The notes under the pieces: generated by a model
The model's database searches: none
What the model was told of the DNA's origin: nothing
What the model saw: the letters and a program-made list of their open reading frames with translations, nothing else
In this document: positions 18,869 to 28,053 of the stretch, in pieces
Position numbering within the stretch: position 1 is the first letter of the stretch
Layout of the letters: every line of letters starts with the position of its first letter
NCBI GenBank assembly: GCA_902363515.1
Contig: CABJAN010000006.1
Location: forward strand, 94,207-158,206
Direction of reading: 5' to 3'
Origin: Bacillota bacterium
GTDB lineage: Bacteria > Bacillota > Clostridia > Lachnospirales > Lachnospiraceae
DNA: 64,000 bases
Position numbers and translations under genes: made by a program

Positions 18869-19642
18869 ATGAAGAATTATAAATCTATTATCTGTGTTGT
18901 AGCCGCCGTGTGCCTGTTAGGTACGGCGGCTTTTTGCGGCTTCCGCATTTATCATTACTATGCAGAGGTGGACGAGCAGACGGAAGCCTTTGAGGAGATT
19001 GCCGAGATGGTAGAGCAGGCTCCCACGGATGAAACCGTGCCAGACGATGCCCCTGTCAGCGAGGGGGAAGATGTGCTTGCCAAGTATCAGGAATTGTATT
19101 TACAGAATGAGGATATGGTCGGTTGGATTTCCATTGCCGGCACGACAATCAATTATCCTGTGATGCAGAGCAGGAACAATCCGAATTTTTATCTGAAGCA
19201 CAATTTTGAAAAAGAGTACAGCGATTTAGGAACGCCTTATGTGCAGGAGAATTGCGATATTGCTGAAAGTGACAATCTGGTTATCTACGGTCATCACATT
19301 AAGGGCGGCAAGATGTTTGGAGCGTTGGAGGATTACAAGTCCAAGAGCTTTTATGAGGAACACAAGAATATTCAGTTTGATACCCTCACAGAGCAGGCAG
19401 AGTATGAAATCGTCGCTGTATTTAAGACTGTGGCGTACAGCTCTGAGGGCTTCCGATACTACGACTTTGTTGATGCGGAGAATGAGGAAGATTTTAATTC
19501 CTATATCGGGAAGTGCAAGGAGCTTGCTTTGTATGATACAGGTGTGACCGCTGGATACGGCGACAGGCTCATTACCCTTTCCACCTGCGAATACTCCGCA
19601 CAGAACGGCAGGCTCGTTGTAGTGGCAAAAAAGGTCGGCTGA
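18869..19642 (+). CDS. Class B sortase
   Basis: 257 residues from the ATG at 18869, which follows AGAAAGGA; the frame extends further upstream but without a ribosome site. One N-terminal membrane anchor (about 6-27) is followed by an acidic linker and the sortase fold. The catalytic His is in VIYGHHIKGG, the Cys in TLSTCEYSAQ, and the Arg in NGRLVVVAKK. Sortases in this position are thought to attach or assemble surface proteins during mating. The substrate is unknown; the wall protein at 33200-36526 carries an APSTG motif but belongs to another block. Confidence 0.92.
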   Translation: MKNYKSIICVVAAVCLLGTAAFCGFRIYHYYAEVDEQTEAFEEIAEMVEQAPTDETVPDDAPVSEGEDVLAKYQELYLQNEDMVGWISIAGTTINYPVMQSRNNPNFYLKHNFEKEYSDLGTPYVQENCDIAESDNLVIYGHHIKGGKMFGALEDYKSKSFYEEHKNIQFDTLTEQAEYEIVAVFKTVAYSSEGFRYYDFVDAENEEDFNSYIGKCKELALYDTGVTAGYGDRLITLSTCEYSAQNGRLVVVAKKVG

Positions 19643-19677
19643 TTTGAACGCAAATTCTCTGGGAAAGGAGGTTTTCT

Positions 19678-21453
19678 ATGGCTGATATAAAAACCAGAGA
19701 TGCGGTCAAAGGTACGATAAAGACCATAGATAAAGCCGCCATAGCCAGTGAGCGTATGAAGTCTGCCTATGTGGGGATAAAGGAAAAAGCGGAACAGGGA
19801 TATTACGCTGATGAAAACTCTGCCACAGAATATGCTGCGGACAGGATTTCTTTTGCGGCAGACCGTGCAAAGGACGAAGGTGTCCACCAGTTCAATAAGC
19901 AGGGGCAAAAGGCAGTCAAGACAACGCAGGAGAATATCGGTAAGGCAAAAGATAAAATAACCGATTTCAAGCAAAGTCGGGCTGTCAAAGCCGCAGAACA
20001 GAAAGCAGCACAGAATATGTCAGAACAACACGGCTTGCAGATCCGTCACGGGGCTGCAAGCCGTTCCTCTGCCCCCGATGTTTCTCAGACAGCAAAATCG
20101 CAGTTGATAAAGACCCGACAGCAGGGGCAAAAAATGATTAAGAGCACAGCCCGAAATGCAGAAAAAGCGGTGAAAACAACTGCTAAGGGAACAGTCAAGA
20201 CTACCGAAAAGGGAATTAAAACCGCACAGGCAACTTCTAAGGCGGCAATCAAAACGACGGAAACCTCGGTAAAAACGGCACATGCAGCGGCAAAGGCTTC
20301 TGCGAAAACTGCCCAAAAGGCAGCACAGGCGGCAAAAGCCACCGCAAAGGCAACCGCTGAAGCAACAAAAGCTACGGTCAGAGCCACTATAGTTGCGGTC
20401 AAGGCGATTATTGCAGGAACAAAGGCTCTGATTTCCGCTTTAATCGCAGGCGGCTGGATTGCCGTCGTGATTATCTTGATTGTTGTCCTACTCGGATGTG
20501 CCGTGTCCTTATTTGGGGGAGGAAGCGAAAGCACTTCCTATACCCCCGTCAGTGCGGAGGTGGAAGCCTACACGCCGTTGATACAGAAATACGCTAAGCA
20601 GTACGGCATCCCCGAATATGTGGAGCTTATCAAGGCGGTGATGATGCAGGAGTCTGGCGGGCGTGGGCTTGACCCCATGCAGGCGGCGGAGGGCAGCTTT
20701 AACACAAGGTATCCCCATGAGCCGAACGGGATACAAGACCCAGAGTATTCCATCCAGTGCGGCGTGCAGGAGCTGAAAGCCGCCCTTATCTCTGCCGAGG
20801 TGGAAAACCCGATTGACATGGAGCGTATCAAGCTCGCCTTGCAGGGCTATAACTTCGGCAATGGGTATATCTCATGGGCGAAAACCAACTACGGCGGTTA
20901 TTCCTACGCCAATGCGGTAGAGTTTTCCACCATGCAGGCACAGCGGTTAGGGTGGGAAAAATACGGCGACACACAGTACCCCGCCCATGTGTTACGCTAT
21001 TATCCGTATGGACGGGCGTTCACAAGCGGCAGCAACCAAGCCATTGTAGAGGTCGCTTTGACACAGCTCGGAAATGAGGGCGGTCAGCCTTATTGGAGTT
21101 GGTATGGCTTTGATGGGCGTGTAGAATGGTGTGCCTGCTTCGTATCGTGGTGTGCCGACCAGTGTGGTTATATCGAAAGCGGGATTATCCCGAAATTCGC
21201 AGGCTGCGTGGACGGCTCAAATTGGTTTAAGGGTAACGGACAATGGAAAGACAGAAACTACGAGCCGCAGGCAGGCGATATTATTTTCTTTGATTGGGAA
21301 GGCGACGGAGAAACCGACCATGTAGGCATTGTGGAGAAATGCGAAAACGGTGTCGTTTACACCGTGGAGGGTAATTCTGGCGATGCTTGCAGACAAAAGC
21401 AATATACGGTTGGAAGCAGCTCCATCTATGGTTACGGTGTTCCTGCCTATTAA
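19678..21453 (+). CDS. CD1108-type bifunctional cell-wall hydrolase (Slt plus CHAP), VirB1-like
   Basis: 591 residues. Residues 1-250 are a long Lys/Ala/Thr-rich segment with many KTA/KTT repeats, followed by one membrane helix (about 258-280). A soluble lytic transglycosylase-like domain comes next (YGIPEYVELIKAVMMQESGG, with the catalytic Glu), then a C-terminal CHAP/NlpC-type domain (WCACFVSWCADQCG with Cys; DHVGIVEK with His). It would open peptidoglycan for the mating channel. AAAGGAGG precedes the ATG. A bidirectional terminator follows. Confidence 0.9.
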   Translation: MADIKTRDAVKGTIKTIDKAAIASERMKSAYVGIKEKAEQGYYADENSATEYAADRISFAADRAKDEGVHQFNKQGQKAVKTTQENIGKAKDKITDFKQSRAVKAAEQKAAQNMSEQHGLQIRHGAASRSSAPDVSQTAKSQLIKTRQQGQKMIKSTARNAEKAVKTTAKGTVKTTEKGIKTAQATSKAAIKTTETSVKTAHAAAKASAKTAQKAAQAAKATAKATAEATKATVRATIVAVKAIIAGTKALISALIAGGWIAVVIILIVVLLGCAVSLFGGGSESTSYTPVSAEVEAYTPLIQKYAKQYGIPEYVELIKAVMMQESGGRGLDPMQAAEGSFNTRYPHEPNGIQDPEYSIQCGVQELKAALISAEVENPIDMERIKLALQGYNFGNGYISWAKTNYGGYSYANAVEFSTMQAQRLGWEKYGDTQYPAHVLRYYPYGRAFTSGSNQAIVEVALTQLGNEGGQPYWSWYGFDGRVEWCACFVSWCADQCGYIESGIIPKFAGCVDGSNWFKGNGQWKDRNYEPQAGDIIFFDWEGDGETDHVGIVEKCENGVVYTVEGNSGDACRQKQYTVGSSSIYGYGVPAY

Positions 21454-21458
21454 AAATG

Positions 21459-21501
21459 GGCAAAAGAAAAACCAGAGGTTTATTCCTCTGGCTCTTTTGC
21501 C
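21459..21501. terminator. Bidirectional terminator between the hydrolase and XRE genes
   Basis: The stem pairs GGCAAAAGA and CCAGAGG with CCTCTGG and TCTTTTGCC around a TTTATT loop. Flanking A and T runs let it serve both convergent genes. It covers the stop codon of the minus-strand regulator. Confidence 0.75.
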
Positions 21502-21839
21502 TTACATAGTCCGCTGACAGTTGCTTCAACTATGGACAGCTCTTTATCGTTTAGTTTGTCGAGTTCTGCGTCTAAGCGTCTGCGGACGGAACTTCTTTTG
21601 ACCTCATTATCTGGGAATATGTATTCATCAACCGATACACCGAACATTGTCACAAGCTGAATGAACAGCTCTAGACTTGGCTTTTGTCCTTCATTTTCAA
21701 TCGCTTGAAGATGTCTTGGGTCATAATCTAGAATACGAGCAAGCTGCTCTCTGGTCATACTTTTTGCTGTCCTTGCTTTCTTGATTGCCTGTCCTATCGG
21801 TGTAAAATCGAAGTCAAAATCATTGTTTCTTGTGTCCAT
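21480..21839 (-). CDS. XRE-family transcriptional regulator
   Basis: 119 residues from the ATG at 21839, which follows an AGGTGGTGAG site; a longer frame upstream has no ribosome site. The Cro/C1-type HTH spans about residues 15-70 (IGQAIKKARTAKSMTREQLA, then YDPRHLQAIENEGQKPS). The C-terminal 45 residues are charged. It is transcribed divergently from the small HTH gene and the cargo regulators, as expected for an element repressor. Confidence 0.88.
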   Translation of the reverse strand: MDTRNNDFDFDFTPIGQAIKKARTAKSMTREQLARILDYDPRHLQAIENEGQKPSLELFIQLVTMFGVSVDEYIFPDNEVKRSSVRRRLDAELDKLNDKELSIVEATVSGLCKAKEPEE

Positions 21840-21976
21840 AAACTCACCACCTTGTATCTGCAAAATACTACTATTATATTTTACAGAAATGTGAGTTCTT
21901 ATAGAACGGTTTGAAATCTCTGATATTAGGATATAAAATCTCTTATTACAGGCGGTCAAAGTTCATAATTGCACAC

Positions 21977-22005
21977 TTGATACTGTTCGTTTAAACGGCT
22001 ATAAT
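21977..22005 (+). promoter_or_regulatory. Sigma-A promoter for the small HTH gene
   Basis: TTGATA (21977-21982), a 17-nt spacer and TATAAT (22000-22005) lie 28 nt before the next ATG. The divergent position makes it a likely target of the XRE repressor. Confidence 0.7.
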
Positions 22006-22033
22006 ATATACAGTACACCTTAGGAGGTCAGAT

Positions 22034-22213
22034 ATGTTTGAATATATGACAGCACAGGAAGCCGCTGAAAAGTGGAATGTATCGTTAAGATGGGTACAAA
22101 GACTTTGTAAAGGAAACCGTATTGAGGGGGTTATGAATATTAACCGTGTGTGGCTTATTCCGAAAAATGCTGAAAAGCCTGCTGATGCAAGAAAAAAGTT
22201 GATGAAAAATTGA
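22034..22213 (+). CDS. Small HTH DNA-binding protein (excisionase-like)
   Basis: 59 residues with TAGGAGG at 22021-22027. It reads as an excisionase/MerR-type winged helix: MTAQEAAEKWNVSLRWVQRL, then IEGVMNINRVWLIPKNAEKP. Such proteins occur in ICE regulatory arms and may guide excision or control transcription. The element's integrase at 28259-30214 is a serine recombinase, so a directionality role is possible but unproven. Confidence 0.78.
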   Translation: MFEYMTAQEAAEKWNVSLRWVQRLCKGNRIEGVMNINRVWLIPKNAEKPADARKKLMKN

Positions 22214-22250
22214 AAATTTTTCGTTAGTGTTTATTATGGAGGTGTTATAT

Positions 22251-22925
22251 GTGAGGTACAGGATTTTAATTTCCGATGATGAAGTTGATATAGTTGAAAT
22301 GCTTACAGGATTTTTTAGAAGCAAGGGCTATGAGGTCTTTTCTGCTTATAATGGAGTAGAAACCCTCAAATTAGCAGAATTACAACCAGATATAATCTTA
22401 TTAGATATAAATATGCCGAAGCTTGATGGGATTGAAGTCTGCAAGAAAATTAGGGATTATGTTTCTTGCCCTATACTCTTTTTAACTGCCCGTATTGAAG
22501 AAAATGATAAGGTACAAGGATTTTCCGTAGGTGGTGATGATTATATTGTTAAGCCGTTTTCTCTTGTTGAACTTGAAGCCAGAGTGCAGGCACATTTAAG
22601 AAGAGAAGAACGACATCAAACGAATACAAAAGTTAAGTTTTCAGGAGAACTTTTAATTGACTACTCTGAAAGAACTGTTTATATACAGAACCAAACTATT
22701 GGTCTTGTAAAAAAAGAATTTGACATTGTTGAGTTATTATCTCAAAACGCAGGACAAGTTTTTGATAAAGAGAGAATTTATGAAAGAGTTTGGGGATATG
22801 ACAGTGAGGGAGATAGTAGTGTTGTTGCCGAGCATATTCGCAGAATACGAACAAAAATTGCAGCATACACAAATAAATCTTATATTGAAACAGTTTGGGG
22901 GTGTGGATATAAGTGGATAAGATAA
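22251..22925 (+). CDS. OmpR/VanR-type response regulator
   Basis: 224 residues from the GTG at 22251, which follows GGAGGTG at 22239-22245; the in-frame ATG at 22227 precedes that site and is unlikely. The receiver domain has acidic pair DDE (about 9-11), phospho-acceptor Asp52 in LLDINMP, and Lys in IVKPFS. The winged-helix output domain fills the C-terminus. It overlaps the histidine kinase by 13 nt. Codon use is AT-rich compared with the conjugation genes. Confidence 0.92.
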   Translation: MRYRILISDDEVDIVEMLTGFFRSKGYEVFSAYNGVETLKLAELQPDIILLDINMPKLDGIEVCKKIRDYVSCPILFLTARIEENDKVQGFSVGGDDYIVKPFSLVELEARVQAHLRREERHQTNTKVKFSGELLIDYSERTVYIQNQTIGLVKKEFDIVELLSQNAGQVFDKERIYERVWGYDSEGDSSVVAEHIRRIRTKIAAYTNKSYIETVWGCGYKWIR

Positions 22926-24088
22926 AGAAAATGTGGTGTAACCTGTCATTGCGAAAAAGTATAATACTTTATATCTCAGCGTTTGTAATTCTTGCCATTC
23001 TATTAAGTGCAGGAACAGCCACTTTGTGCAATAATGCTACAAAAACGATTGAAAGCAAATATCCCCCAACAGGAGAAAAATATTATTTAACAAATGAAAA
23101 TGGAGAAAGACTCGGTGATGGCAATTATATTGGAGTTGCACCTGTTGCAATGTCTGAAAAAGACCAACGGTTACTTTCAATATGTGAAGTTGCCCCAATA
23201 ATTGCAACTCCGATTTATTCAGCGTTATGTATTATTACGGCGACCTTGTTATTCTATAGAAACAAGTTAAAAAAACCGCTTACAGAATTAAAAGCCGCTT
23301 CTGAAATGATTTCTAATAATAATTTAAACTTCTCAATTAAATATGACAGCAAAGATGAATTAGGAGAATTGTGTTCATCATTTGAAACAATGCGTTTTAC
23401 CCTTGCTAATAATTTCTCTGAAATGTGGCGGCAAATGGAAGAACGAAAACAACTTAATGCTGCTTTTGCTCACGATTTACGTACTCCACTTACCGTATTA
23501 AAAGGGTATAATGAAATTTTACAGTCCAACCATGACCCAATAACCAAAAGCACCGCTGTAACAATGGGAAAACATATTTTCCGTTTGGAAAGATATGTTG
23601 ATAGTATGAGCCACTTGCGTCGTTTAGAAGATGCTCAACCCATAAGTGACAAGTCTAATATAAGCGGTTATGTGACCGCAATAGCTGATAGTGCAAGAAT
23701 TTTGTGTGAGCAAAGTGGAAAAACTCTTTCTATTCAAAATAACATTTCCGATATTCCTATTGGCATTGATTATACTTTTGTTTCACAAGTTAATAATAAT
23801 TTGATTTCAAATGCAATCCGATACGCAACATCAAAGGTAAACATCACTTACACAAGTAATAATGATGGCTTTTATCTCTCTGTTTCAGACAATGGATGTG
23901 GCTTTTCAAAAAATATTTTAAGCAAAGCAACCAATCCATATTTTACGGAAGAAGAAAATCACTCTGAGCATTTCGGACTTGGGCTGTATATCTGTAAAAT
24001 TTTATGTGAACATCACGGTGGTTATCTGAAAATTGAAAATTGCTCAATCGGAGCAAAAGTGACTGCTTTTTTCAAATCTCTCGATTAG
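22913..24088 (+). CDS. Sensor histidine kinase (VanS-like layout)
   Basis: 391 residues. Two transmembrane helices (about 15-35 and 95-118) flank a short extracellular loop. A HAMP domain (about 119-170) precedes the phospho-acceptor His187 in AFAHDLRTPLTVLKGY. The ATPase domain has N box NNLISNAIRYA, DNGCGFSK and FGLGLYICK. It pairs with the response regulator just upstream and probably controls the ABC transporter downstream. Confidence 0.92.
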   Translation: MDKIKKMWCNLSLRKSIILYISAFVILAILLSAGTATLCNNATKTIESKYPPTGEKYYLTNENGERLGDGNYIGVAPVAMSEKDQRLLSICEVAPIIATPIYSALCIITATLLFYRNKLKKPLTELKAASEMISNNNLNFSIKYDSKDELGELCSSFETMRFTLANNFSEMWRQMEERKQLNAAFAHDLRTPLTVLKGYNEILQSNHDPITKSTAVTMGKHIFRLERYVDSMSHLRRLEDAQPISDKSNISGYVTAIADSARILCEQSGKTLSIQNNISDIPIGIDYTFVSQVNNNLISNAIRYATSKVNITYTSNNDGFYLSVSDNGCGFSKNILSKATNPYFTEEENHSEHFGLGLYICKILCEHHGGYLKIENCSIGAKVTAFFKSLD

Positions 24089-24115
24089 TAGATAAAAAGT
24101 AGAAAATTGCATTCT

Positions 24116-24151
24116 ATACTCTCTATGTAAACACATGGAGAGTATTTTTTT
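24116..24151 (+). terminator. Terminator/attenuator before the ABC transporter genes
   Basis: ATACTCTCT and GGAGAGTAT form a 9-bp stem followed by a T-run. It lies between the histidine kinase and the transporter ATPase and could make transporter expression conditional. Confidence 0.65.
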
Positions 24152-24179
24152 GCTCCCTAAGACGAAAGGAGTTTTTGAT

Positions 24180-25052
24180 ATGGAACTTAAAGCAATTCAA
24201 CTAACAAAGCAATATGGCTCAAAAACAGCCGTAAACCATTTGAACCTCTCATTATCAAATGGCGTTTACGGTTTGCTTGGTGCAAATGGTGCGGGAAAAA
24301 CTACCCTTATGCGGTTACTCTGCGATATTCAGACACCGACCTCTGGGAAAATTACTTTGGATGGGAAAAACATATCTGTACTCGGAGAGAAGTACCGTAA
24401 TTTATTGGGATATTTACCGCAACAGTTTGGATATTATCCAGACTTTACAGCTTGGGATTTCCTTATGTATGTTGCGGCATTAAAAGGACTGAGTGAAAAA
24501 CAAGCTCATAAGAAAGCAACAGAATTGTTGGAAGCTGTTGACTTAGCAGAGAAAAGAAATCTCAAAATCAAAACTTTCTCTGGTGGTATGAAACAACGTT
24601 TAGGTATTGCACAGGCGATGTTGAATAATCCACGCATCTTAATTTTAGATGAGCCGACAGCAGGTCTTGACCCAAAAGAGCGTGTCCGTTTTCGTAATCT
24701 GATTAGTGCATTTTCTAAAGATAGAATAGTTATTCTCTCTACGCACATTGTTTCTGATGTCGAGTTTATTGCTGAGGACATTATTATGATGAAAGACGGT
24801 CAGATTCTCCATTTTGGAAAAACGCAGGAAATTACCACAGAAATTGACGGACAGGTATGGGAATGTACAGTTCCGACCAGTCGTGCGGAGCAATATTCTG
24901 AAACTCTGAATATAAGCAATTTGCGAAACATTGAAAATAATTGTACGGTTCTGCGTGTGATTTCTGAACAGTCGCCTATGGAAAATGCGATAAAGGTAGA
25001 ACCTACATTAGAGGATTTGTATCTATTCTATTTTAAAGGAGTGAACGAATAA
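24180..25052 (+). CDS. ABC transporter ATP-binding protein
   Basis: 290 residues from the ATG at 24180, which follows GAAAGGAG. Walker A is GANGAGKTTLMR (about 37-48), signature FSGGMKQR (about 137), Walker B ILILDEPTAGLD (about 155-166), and the H-loop is in LSTHIV. The C-terminal 70 residues form an accessory domain as in bacitracin/lantibiotic-type exporters. The stop overlaps the permease start in TAATG. Adjacent sensor genes suggest peptide-antibiotic resistance or signal export; the substrate is unknown. Confidence 0.92.
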   Translation: MELKAIQLTKQYGSKTAVNHLNLSLSNGVYGLLGANGAGKTTLMRLLCDIQTPTSGKITLDGKNISVLGEKYRNLLGYLPQQFGYYPDFTAWDFLMYVAALKGLSEKQAHKKATELLEAVDLAEKRNLKIKTFSGGMKQRLGIAQAMLNNPRILILDEPTAGLDPKERVRFRNLISAFSKDRIVILSTHIVSDVEFIAEDIIMMKDGQILHFGKTQEITTEIDGQVWECTVPTSRAEQYSETLNISNLRNIENNCTVLRVISEQSPMENAIKVEPTLEDLYLFYFKGVNE

Positions 25053-26128
25053 TGAAAAATCTAATCAAGTTTGAATTACGAAAAATATTGACAAAACGCT
25101 TTGCGGTTATTTCTGTTGCTGCCGTATTACTATTGTCCTTGATACTGTCTTTTTCCACGCTTCACAGTATGTACGCATTTGACGGAAACGGTGCAGAGGA
25201 AACTGGAAAAGCTGCGGTAGAAATTGATAAGCAAATTGCATTGAAGTATGAGGGAAAGTTAACTGACAATAAAGTACAGCAGATGATGTCTGAGTTTAAG
25301 CCTACTCAAGATTTACATGGAATGAACGCAAAATACATTTATCAAAATGCTTTGCAGTCTTCTGTATTCTCCCATTTTGCTGATATAGATGGAAATTGGA
25401 ACGGGTTAAGCGTAGCAGATGTATTTGGCGATAAAGAAATAAAAGTTGGGTATGTAAACGGTTGGCTTAGTACAAGCCAAAATATGGCGAAGATTTTTAT
25501 TGTCCTTTCATTAGTAATTATTTTGCTAATTGCTCCTGTTTTCTCTGGCGAGTATGGTGGAGTGGATAACATTATTTTGACAAGTAAATACGGAAAGACA
25601 AAATGTGCCACAGCAAAAGTATTAGCAAGTTTACTTTCAGCCGTTTTCATAACGACTTTGGTTGTTATTTTCAATTTGCTTATTGCGGTTGCTATTTATG
25701 GAACAGAGGGGCTGGACTGCTCTATCCTTTTTGCTCCAATAGATTTTTTAGAAGGGTATATTCCGTTTAATATTACTTGCGGAACAGTATTAAAGTATCA
25801 AATCCTGTTGGCGTTTATGAGTGCAATCAGTGTAACAGGAATAGTTTTAATTCTGTCTGCTGTTTGTAAAAGTCAAATGATAGCGTTTGTAATTTCAGCA
25901 GCTATTCATGTGATACCGATAATGCTTCCTATCTCTGAAACAAGTGCATTATATCGAATTATTGTGCTGATGCCCCTTTTCTATTCACAGTATATTTCCA
26001 TAATGTCTGTTGAACAAATGCACAATGGTATGCTTTATGCAGTATGGTCTATTCCTGTTGCGATTGCTTTAGTAGTAATAGGTTCAATCATTTCCCATAA
26101 GGCATTTTCAAAACATCAAGTAAGATAA
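25052..26128 (+). CDS. ABC-2 type transporter permease
   Basis: 358 residues with about six transmembrane helices: one at 17-38, an extracellular segment to about 145, then helices near 148-168, 190-215, 240-275, 280-300 and 325-348. It is translationally coupled to the ATPase by TAATG. Together they form a two-gene exporter carried as ICE cargo with the two-component system upstream. Confidence 0.88.
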   Translation: MKNLIKFELRKILTKRFAVISVAAVLLLSLILSFSTLHSMYAFDGNGAEETGKAAVEIDKQIALKYEGKLTDNKVQQMMSEFKPTQDLHGMNAKYIYQNALQSSVFSHFADIDGNWNGLSVADVFGDKEIKVGYVNGWLSTSQNMAKIFIVLSLVIILLIAPVFSGEYGGVDNIILTSKYGKTKCATAKVLASLLSAVFITTLVVIFNLLIAVAIYGTEGLDCSILFAPIDFLEGYIPFNITCGTVLKYQILLAFMSAISVTGIVLILSAVCKSQMIAFVISAAIHVIPIMLPISETSALYRIIVLMPLFYSQYISIMSVEQMHNGMLYAVWSIPVAIALVVIGSIISHKAFSKHQVR

Positions 26129-26219
26129 GCTTTAAAATCAATATGAAGCAAGCCCATCAAATAAAAAAACGGTGCTTTGGTGGGCAGTATAAACACGCCC
26201 AGACGAAAATTCAACTTCC

Positions 26220-26256
26220 CTCCGAACCCATTTTCGAGTTTGGAGGAATTTTTTTA
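26220..26256 (+). terminator. Terminator after the ABC permease
   Basis: CTCCGAAC and GTTTGGAG pair with one G-U and are followed by GAATTTTTTT. Confidence 0.6.
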
Positions 26257-26569
26257 TGCGATGGTCGAATATGACCGCAATGCTGCTCATCAGAAGCAGC
26301 TACTATTTACGGAGTGTCACAGTGGAGTGAAGATTATCTTTTAGAAAAAATCATCACTCACTCGTGGCACTCTTACATTTTACAAGTAGAGATTACATCT
26401 CTTGATTATAGATATGCTTACGCTTATTGCCGTAGAGGTCTTAGTACCTTTGCGGCTTTTTGTTTGTCGAAAAATGTCTTAACACAGAACAAGGCTACTT
26501 CTTGCGTTGGTTGTCGTTCTCCGCCTGCCAATCTGGATTTTCAAAAAAATTCAGATTGGAGGAAACAAT
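26257..26569 (+). other. Leader region before the sigma-like gene, inverted repeats
   Basis: No convincing gene is seen. A long imperfect hairpin pairs GAGTGTCAC plus AGTGGAGTGA (26315-26334) with TCACTCACTCGTGGCACTC (26357-26375). A second hairpin pairs ATCTGGATTTT with AAAATTCAGAT (26531-26554), just before the ribosome site. An open frame through the region lacks a ribosome site and looks spurious. Confidence 0.4.
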
Positions 26570-26998
26570 ATGGCATACAACAAAGCCAAAGAAGAAAAGA
26601 AATGGCGGCTCTGGAAAGAAGCCGAGGAAAAGCAGTTGCGAAACTTAGGCGTTAATGAGGACGATATAGAAAAACTCCGTATTCACGATTGGGCGATTTT
26701 TAATTCCGACAGACGGTATTATCAGCGAGTGCAGGATACAGGTACATATCTTGATGAACTTGCCGAAGATACTACGCAACCCGAAGTGAAGACGGTTGAG
26801 GATTTTCTGGACAGCATTGAAAATCAATGCCTATATCAAATCTTGATTAAGGTAGACAGGCTTACATTGCAGATTGCTTTGATGAAGATACAAGGATATT
26901 CAAGCCGTGAAATTGCGGTGTGTCTGAATATTACTGAAAAAGCTGTTTACAGACGAATGGACAGGCTCAAAGAAAAATTAAAAAAGTTTTTTGAGTAG
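26570..26998 (+). CDS. Sigma-70-like HTH regulator of the ICE
   Basis: 142 residues from the ATG at 26570, with TTGGAGG nine bases upstream; the open frame begins further upstream but without support. The C-terminal 55 residues read as a sigma region-4 HTH (LMKIQGYSSREIAVCLNITE, then KAVYRRMDRLKEKL). The N-terminus is charged and helical. Sigma-like proteins at this position are standard in Tn916/Tn1549 relatives and affect element transcription or excision timing. Confidence 0.82.
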   Translation: MAYNKAKEEKKWRLWKEAEEKQLRNLGVNEDDIEKLRIHDWAIFNSDRRYYQRVQDTGTYLDELAEDTTQPEVKTVEDFLDSIENQCLYQILIKVDRLTLQIALMKIQGYSSREIAVCLNITEKAVYRRMDRLKEKLKKFFE

Positions 26999-27092
26999 AG
27001 GGGAAAATCGAATATTCCCACGGGCTACAGGGTGAGAGGACAAAAACCTCTTACCCTGTTTTCCTTTGTGTGGCGAAAACGGGGGGCGTTCC

Positions 27093-27512
27093 TTGACAAG
27101 AGAATACCCATTCGCCAAATACTTTCTCTTTGTGATTGTGATGAGCATAAGCGTGTGCAGCGGTACGCCAAGACCTGCCGACAGGCAGCGAGCGATTGAA
27201 AGGTGGTGAGCCAATCTTACCGACTCAAAAAATCGGGTAGCTCCCGATTTCGCCATAACCCACAAAGAGGATAATGATACTCCCGTCCAGTCACAGTCCG
27301 AGCGTGATAAAACCGTCGCAGGCAATGAGGGCGGCTCTGTCAGACCGACAGTTGGGGTGGAACTCCCGTGGTGTCAGTTCGCTGCTGACCGTTTGGCGAC
27401 TTCCCATAGCATTTCGGGGTGTCGAGGACAAATTGAAATGCTCCTATCATATTCAGCCAAACGAAAGGCAGTCATAAGAACAGAGATTTTGTTTATACTC
27501 TCCCGACCTTAA
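27093..27512 (+). other. Conserved-looking ICE segment: one frame with an internal TGA, or three coupled micro-ORFs, or structured RNA
   Basis: From a TTG at 27093 with GGGGGGC upstream, one frame runs to TAA at 27510-27512 (140 codons) except for TGA at 27207-27209. Alternatively, three tiny frames are chained: 27093-27209, GTG 27206 to TAA 27274, and ATG 27274 to TAA 27477, with GTGA and TAATG stop-start overlaps and purine-rich sites before each. Several GC-rich hairpins are also present, such as CTGTCAGACCGACAG and GTCAGTTCGCTGCTGAC. I cannot decide between these from one sequence. Confidence 0.45.
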
Positions 27513-27584
27513 ATACTTCCTTTTGTTTGGCTGCCTACATAGGCAGAACATACCTGCCTAAATAAATCTGGGAGGTCAAACATA

Positions 27585-27956
27585 ATGGAAAGAAAAATCA
27601 AGCGTGGAGATATTTACTACGCAAATCTAAATCCCGTTATCGGCTCGGAGCAAGGCGGAACAAGACCTGTACTTATCATTTCAAACGATGTCGGCAATAA
27701 GCATAGCCCTACGGTCATTGTCGCACCCATCACAAGCCGAATACACACTAAAGCAAAATTGCCGACACACACTTTAATCAATGATTTTGAAGGTTTGGAT
27801 AAGAACTCAATCATTTTGCTTGAACAGGTAAGAACGATTGATAAGCAGCGACTAAAGCAGTATTTGGGAATGATACCAGACAATATAGTGGCAAGGGTTG
27901 ATAAGGCTCTTGCCATTAGTGTTGCATTGGAGAAAACGAAGGCAACAGATGTGTAA
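27585..27956 (+). CDS. PemK/MazF-type toxin (endoribonuclease)
   Basis: 123 residues with GGGAGG before the ATG. It shows the MazF pattern [20 protein letters not shown], then [16 protein letters not shown] and [11 protein letters not shown]. MazF toxins cut mRNA at short motifs. No obvious antitoxin precedes it: the upstream DNA is the ambiguous segment ending at 27512. It may be an orphan that stabilises the ICE, or be paired with an unrecognised small gene nearby (27093-27512 or 28054-28206). Confidence 0.9.
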   Translation: MERKIKRGDIYYANLNPVIGSEQGGTRPVLIISNDVGNKHSPTVIVAPITSRIHTKAKLPTHTLINDFEGLDKNSIILLEQVRTIDKQRLKQYLGMIPDNIVARVDKALAISVALEKTKATDV

Positions 27957-27994
27957 AAGGGACGAGAACGATAAATTTGCACATTGGTAAAAAT

Positions 27995-28028
27995 GCGGCT
28001 GTATTTCTATAATTTAGAGTACAGCCGC
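27995..28028 (+). terminator. Hairpin after the MazF-type gene
   Basis: A perfect 9-bp stem, GCGGCTGTA/TACAGCCGC, has a 16-nt loop and is followed by TTGTTTTA. It probably ends the toxin transcript. Confidence 0.65.
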
Positions 28029-28053
28029 TTGTTTTATAGCGGAGGTACTCATT

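Noticed and set aside
26978..27325. Minus-strand frame of 115 codons
   Set aside because: No ribosome site and it is the complement of the segment whose plus-strand frames are better supported.
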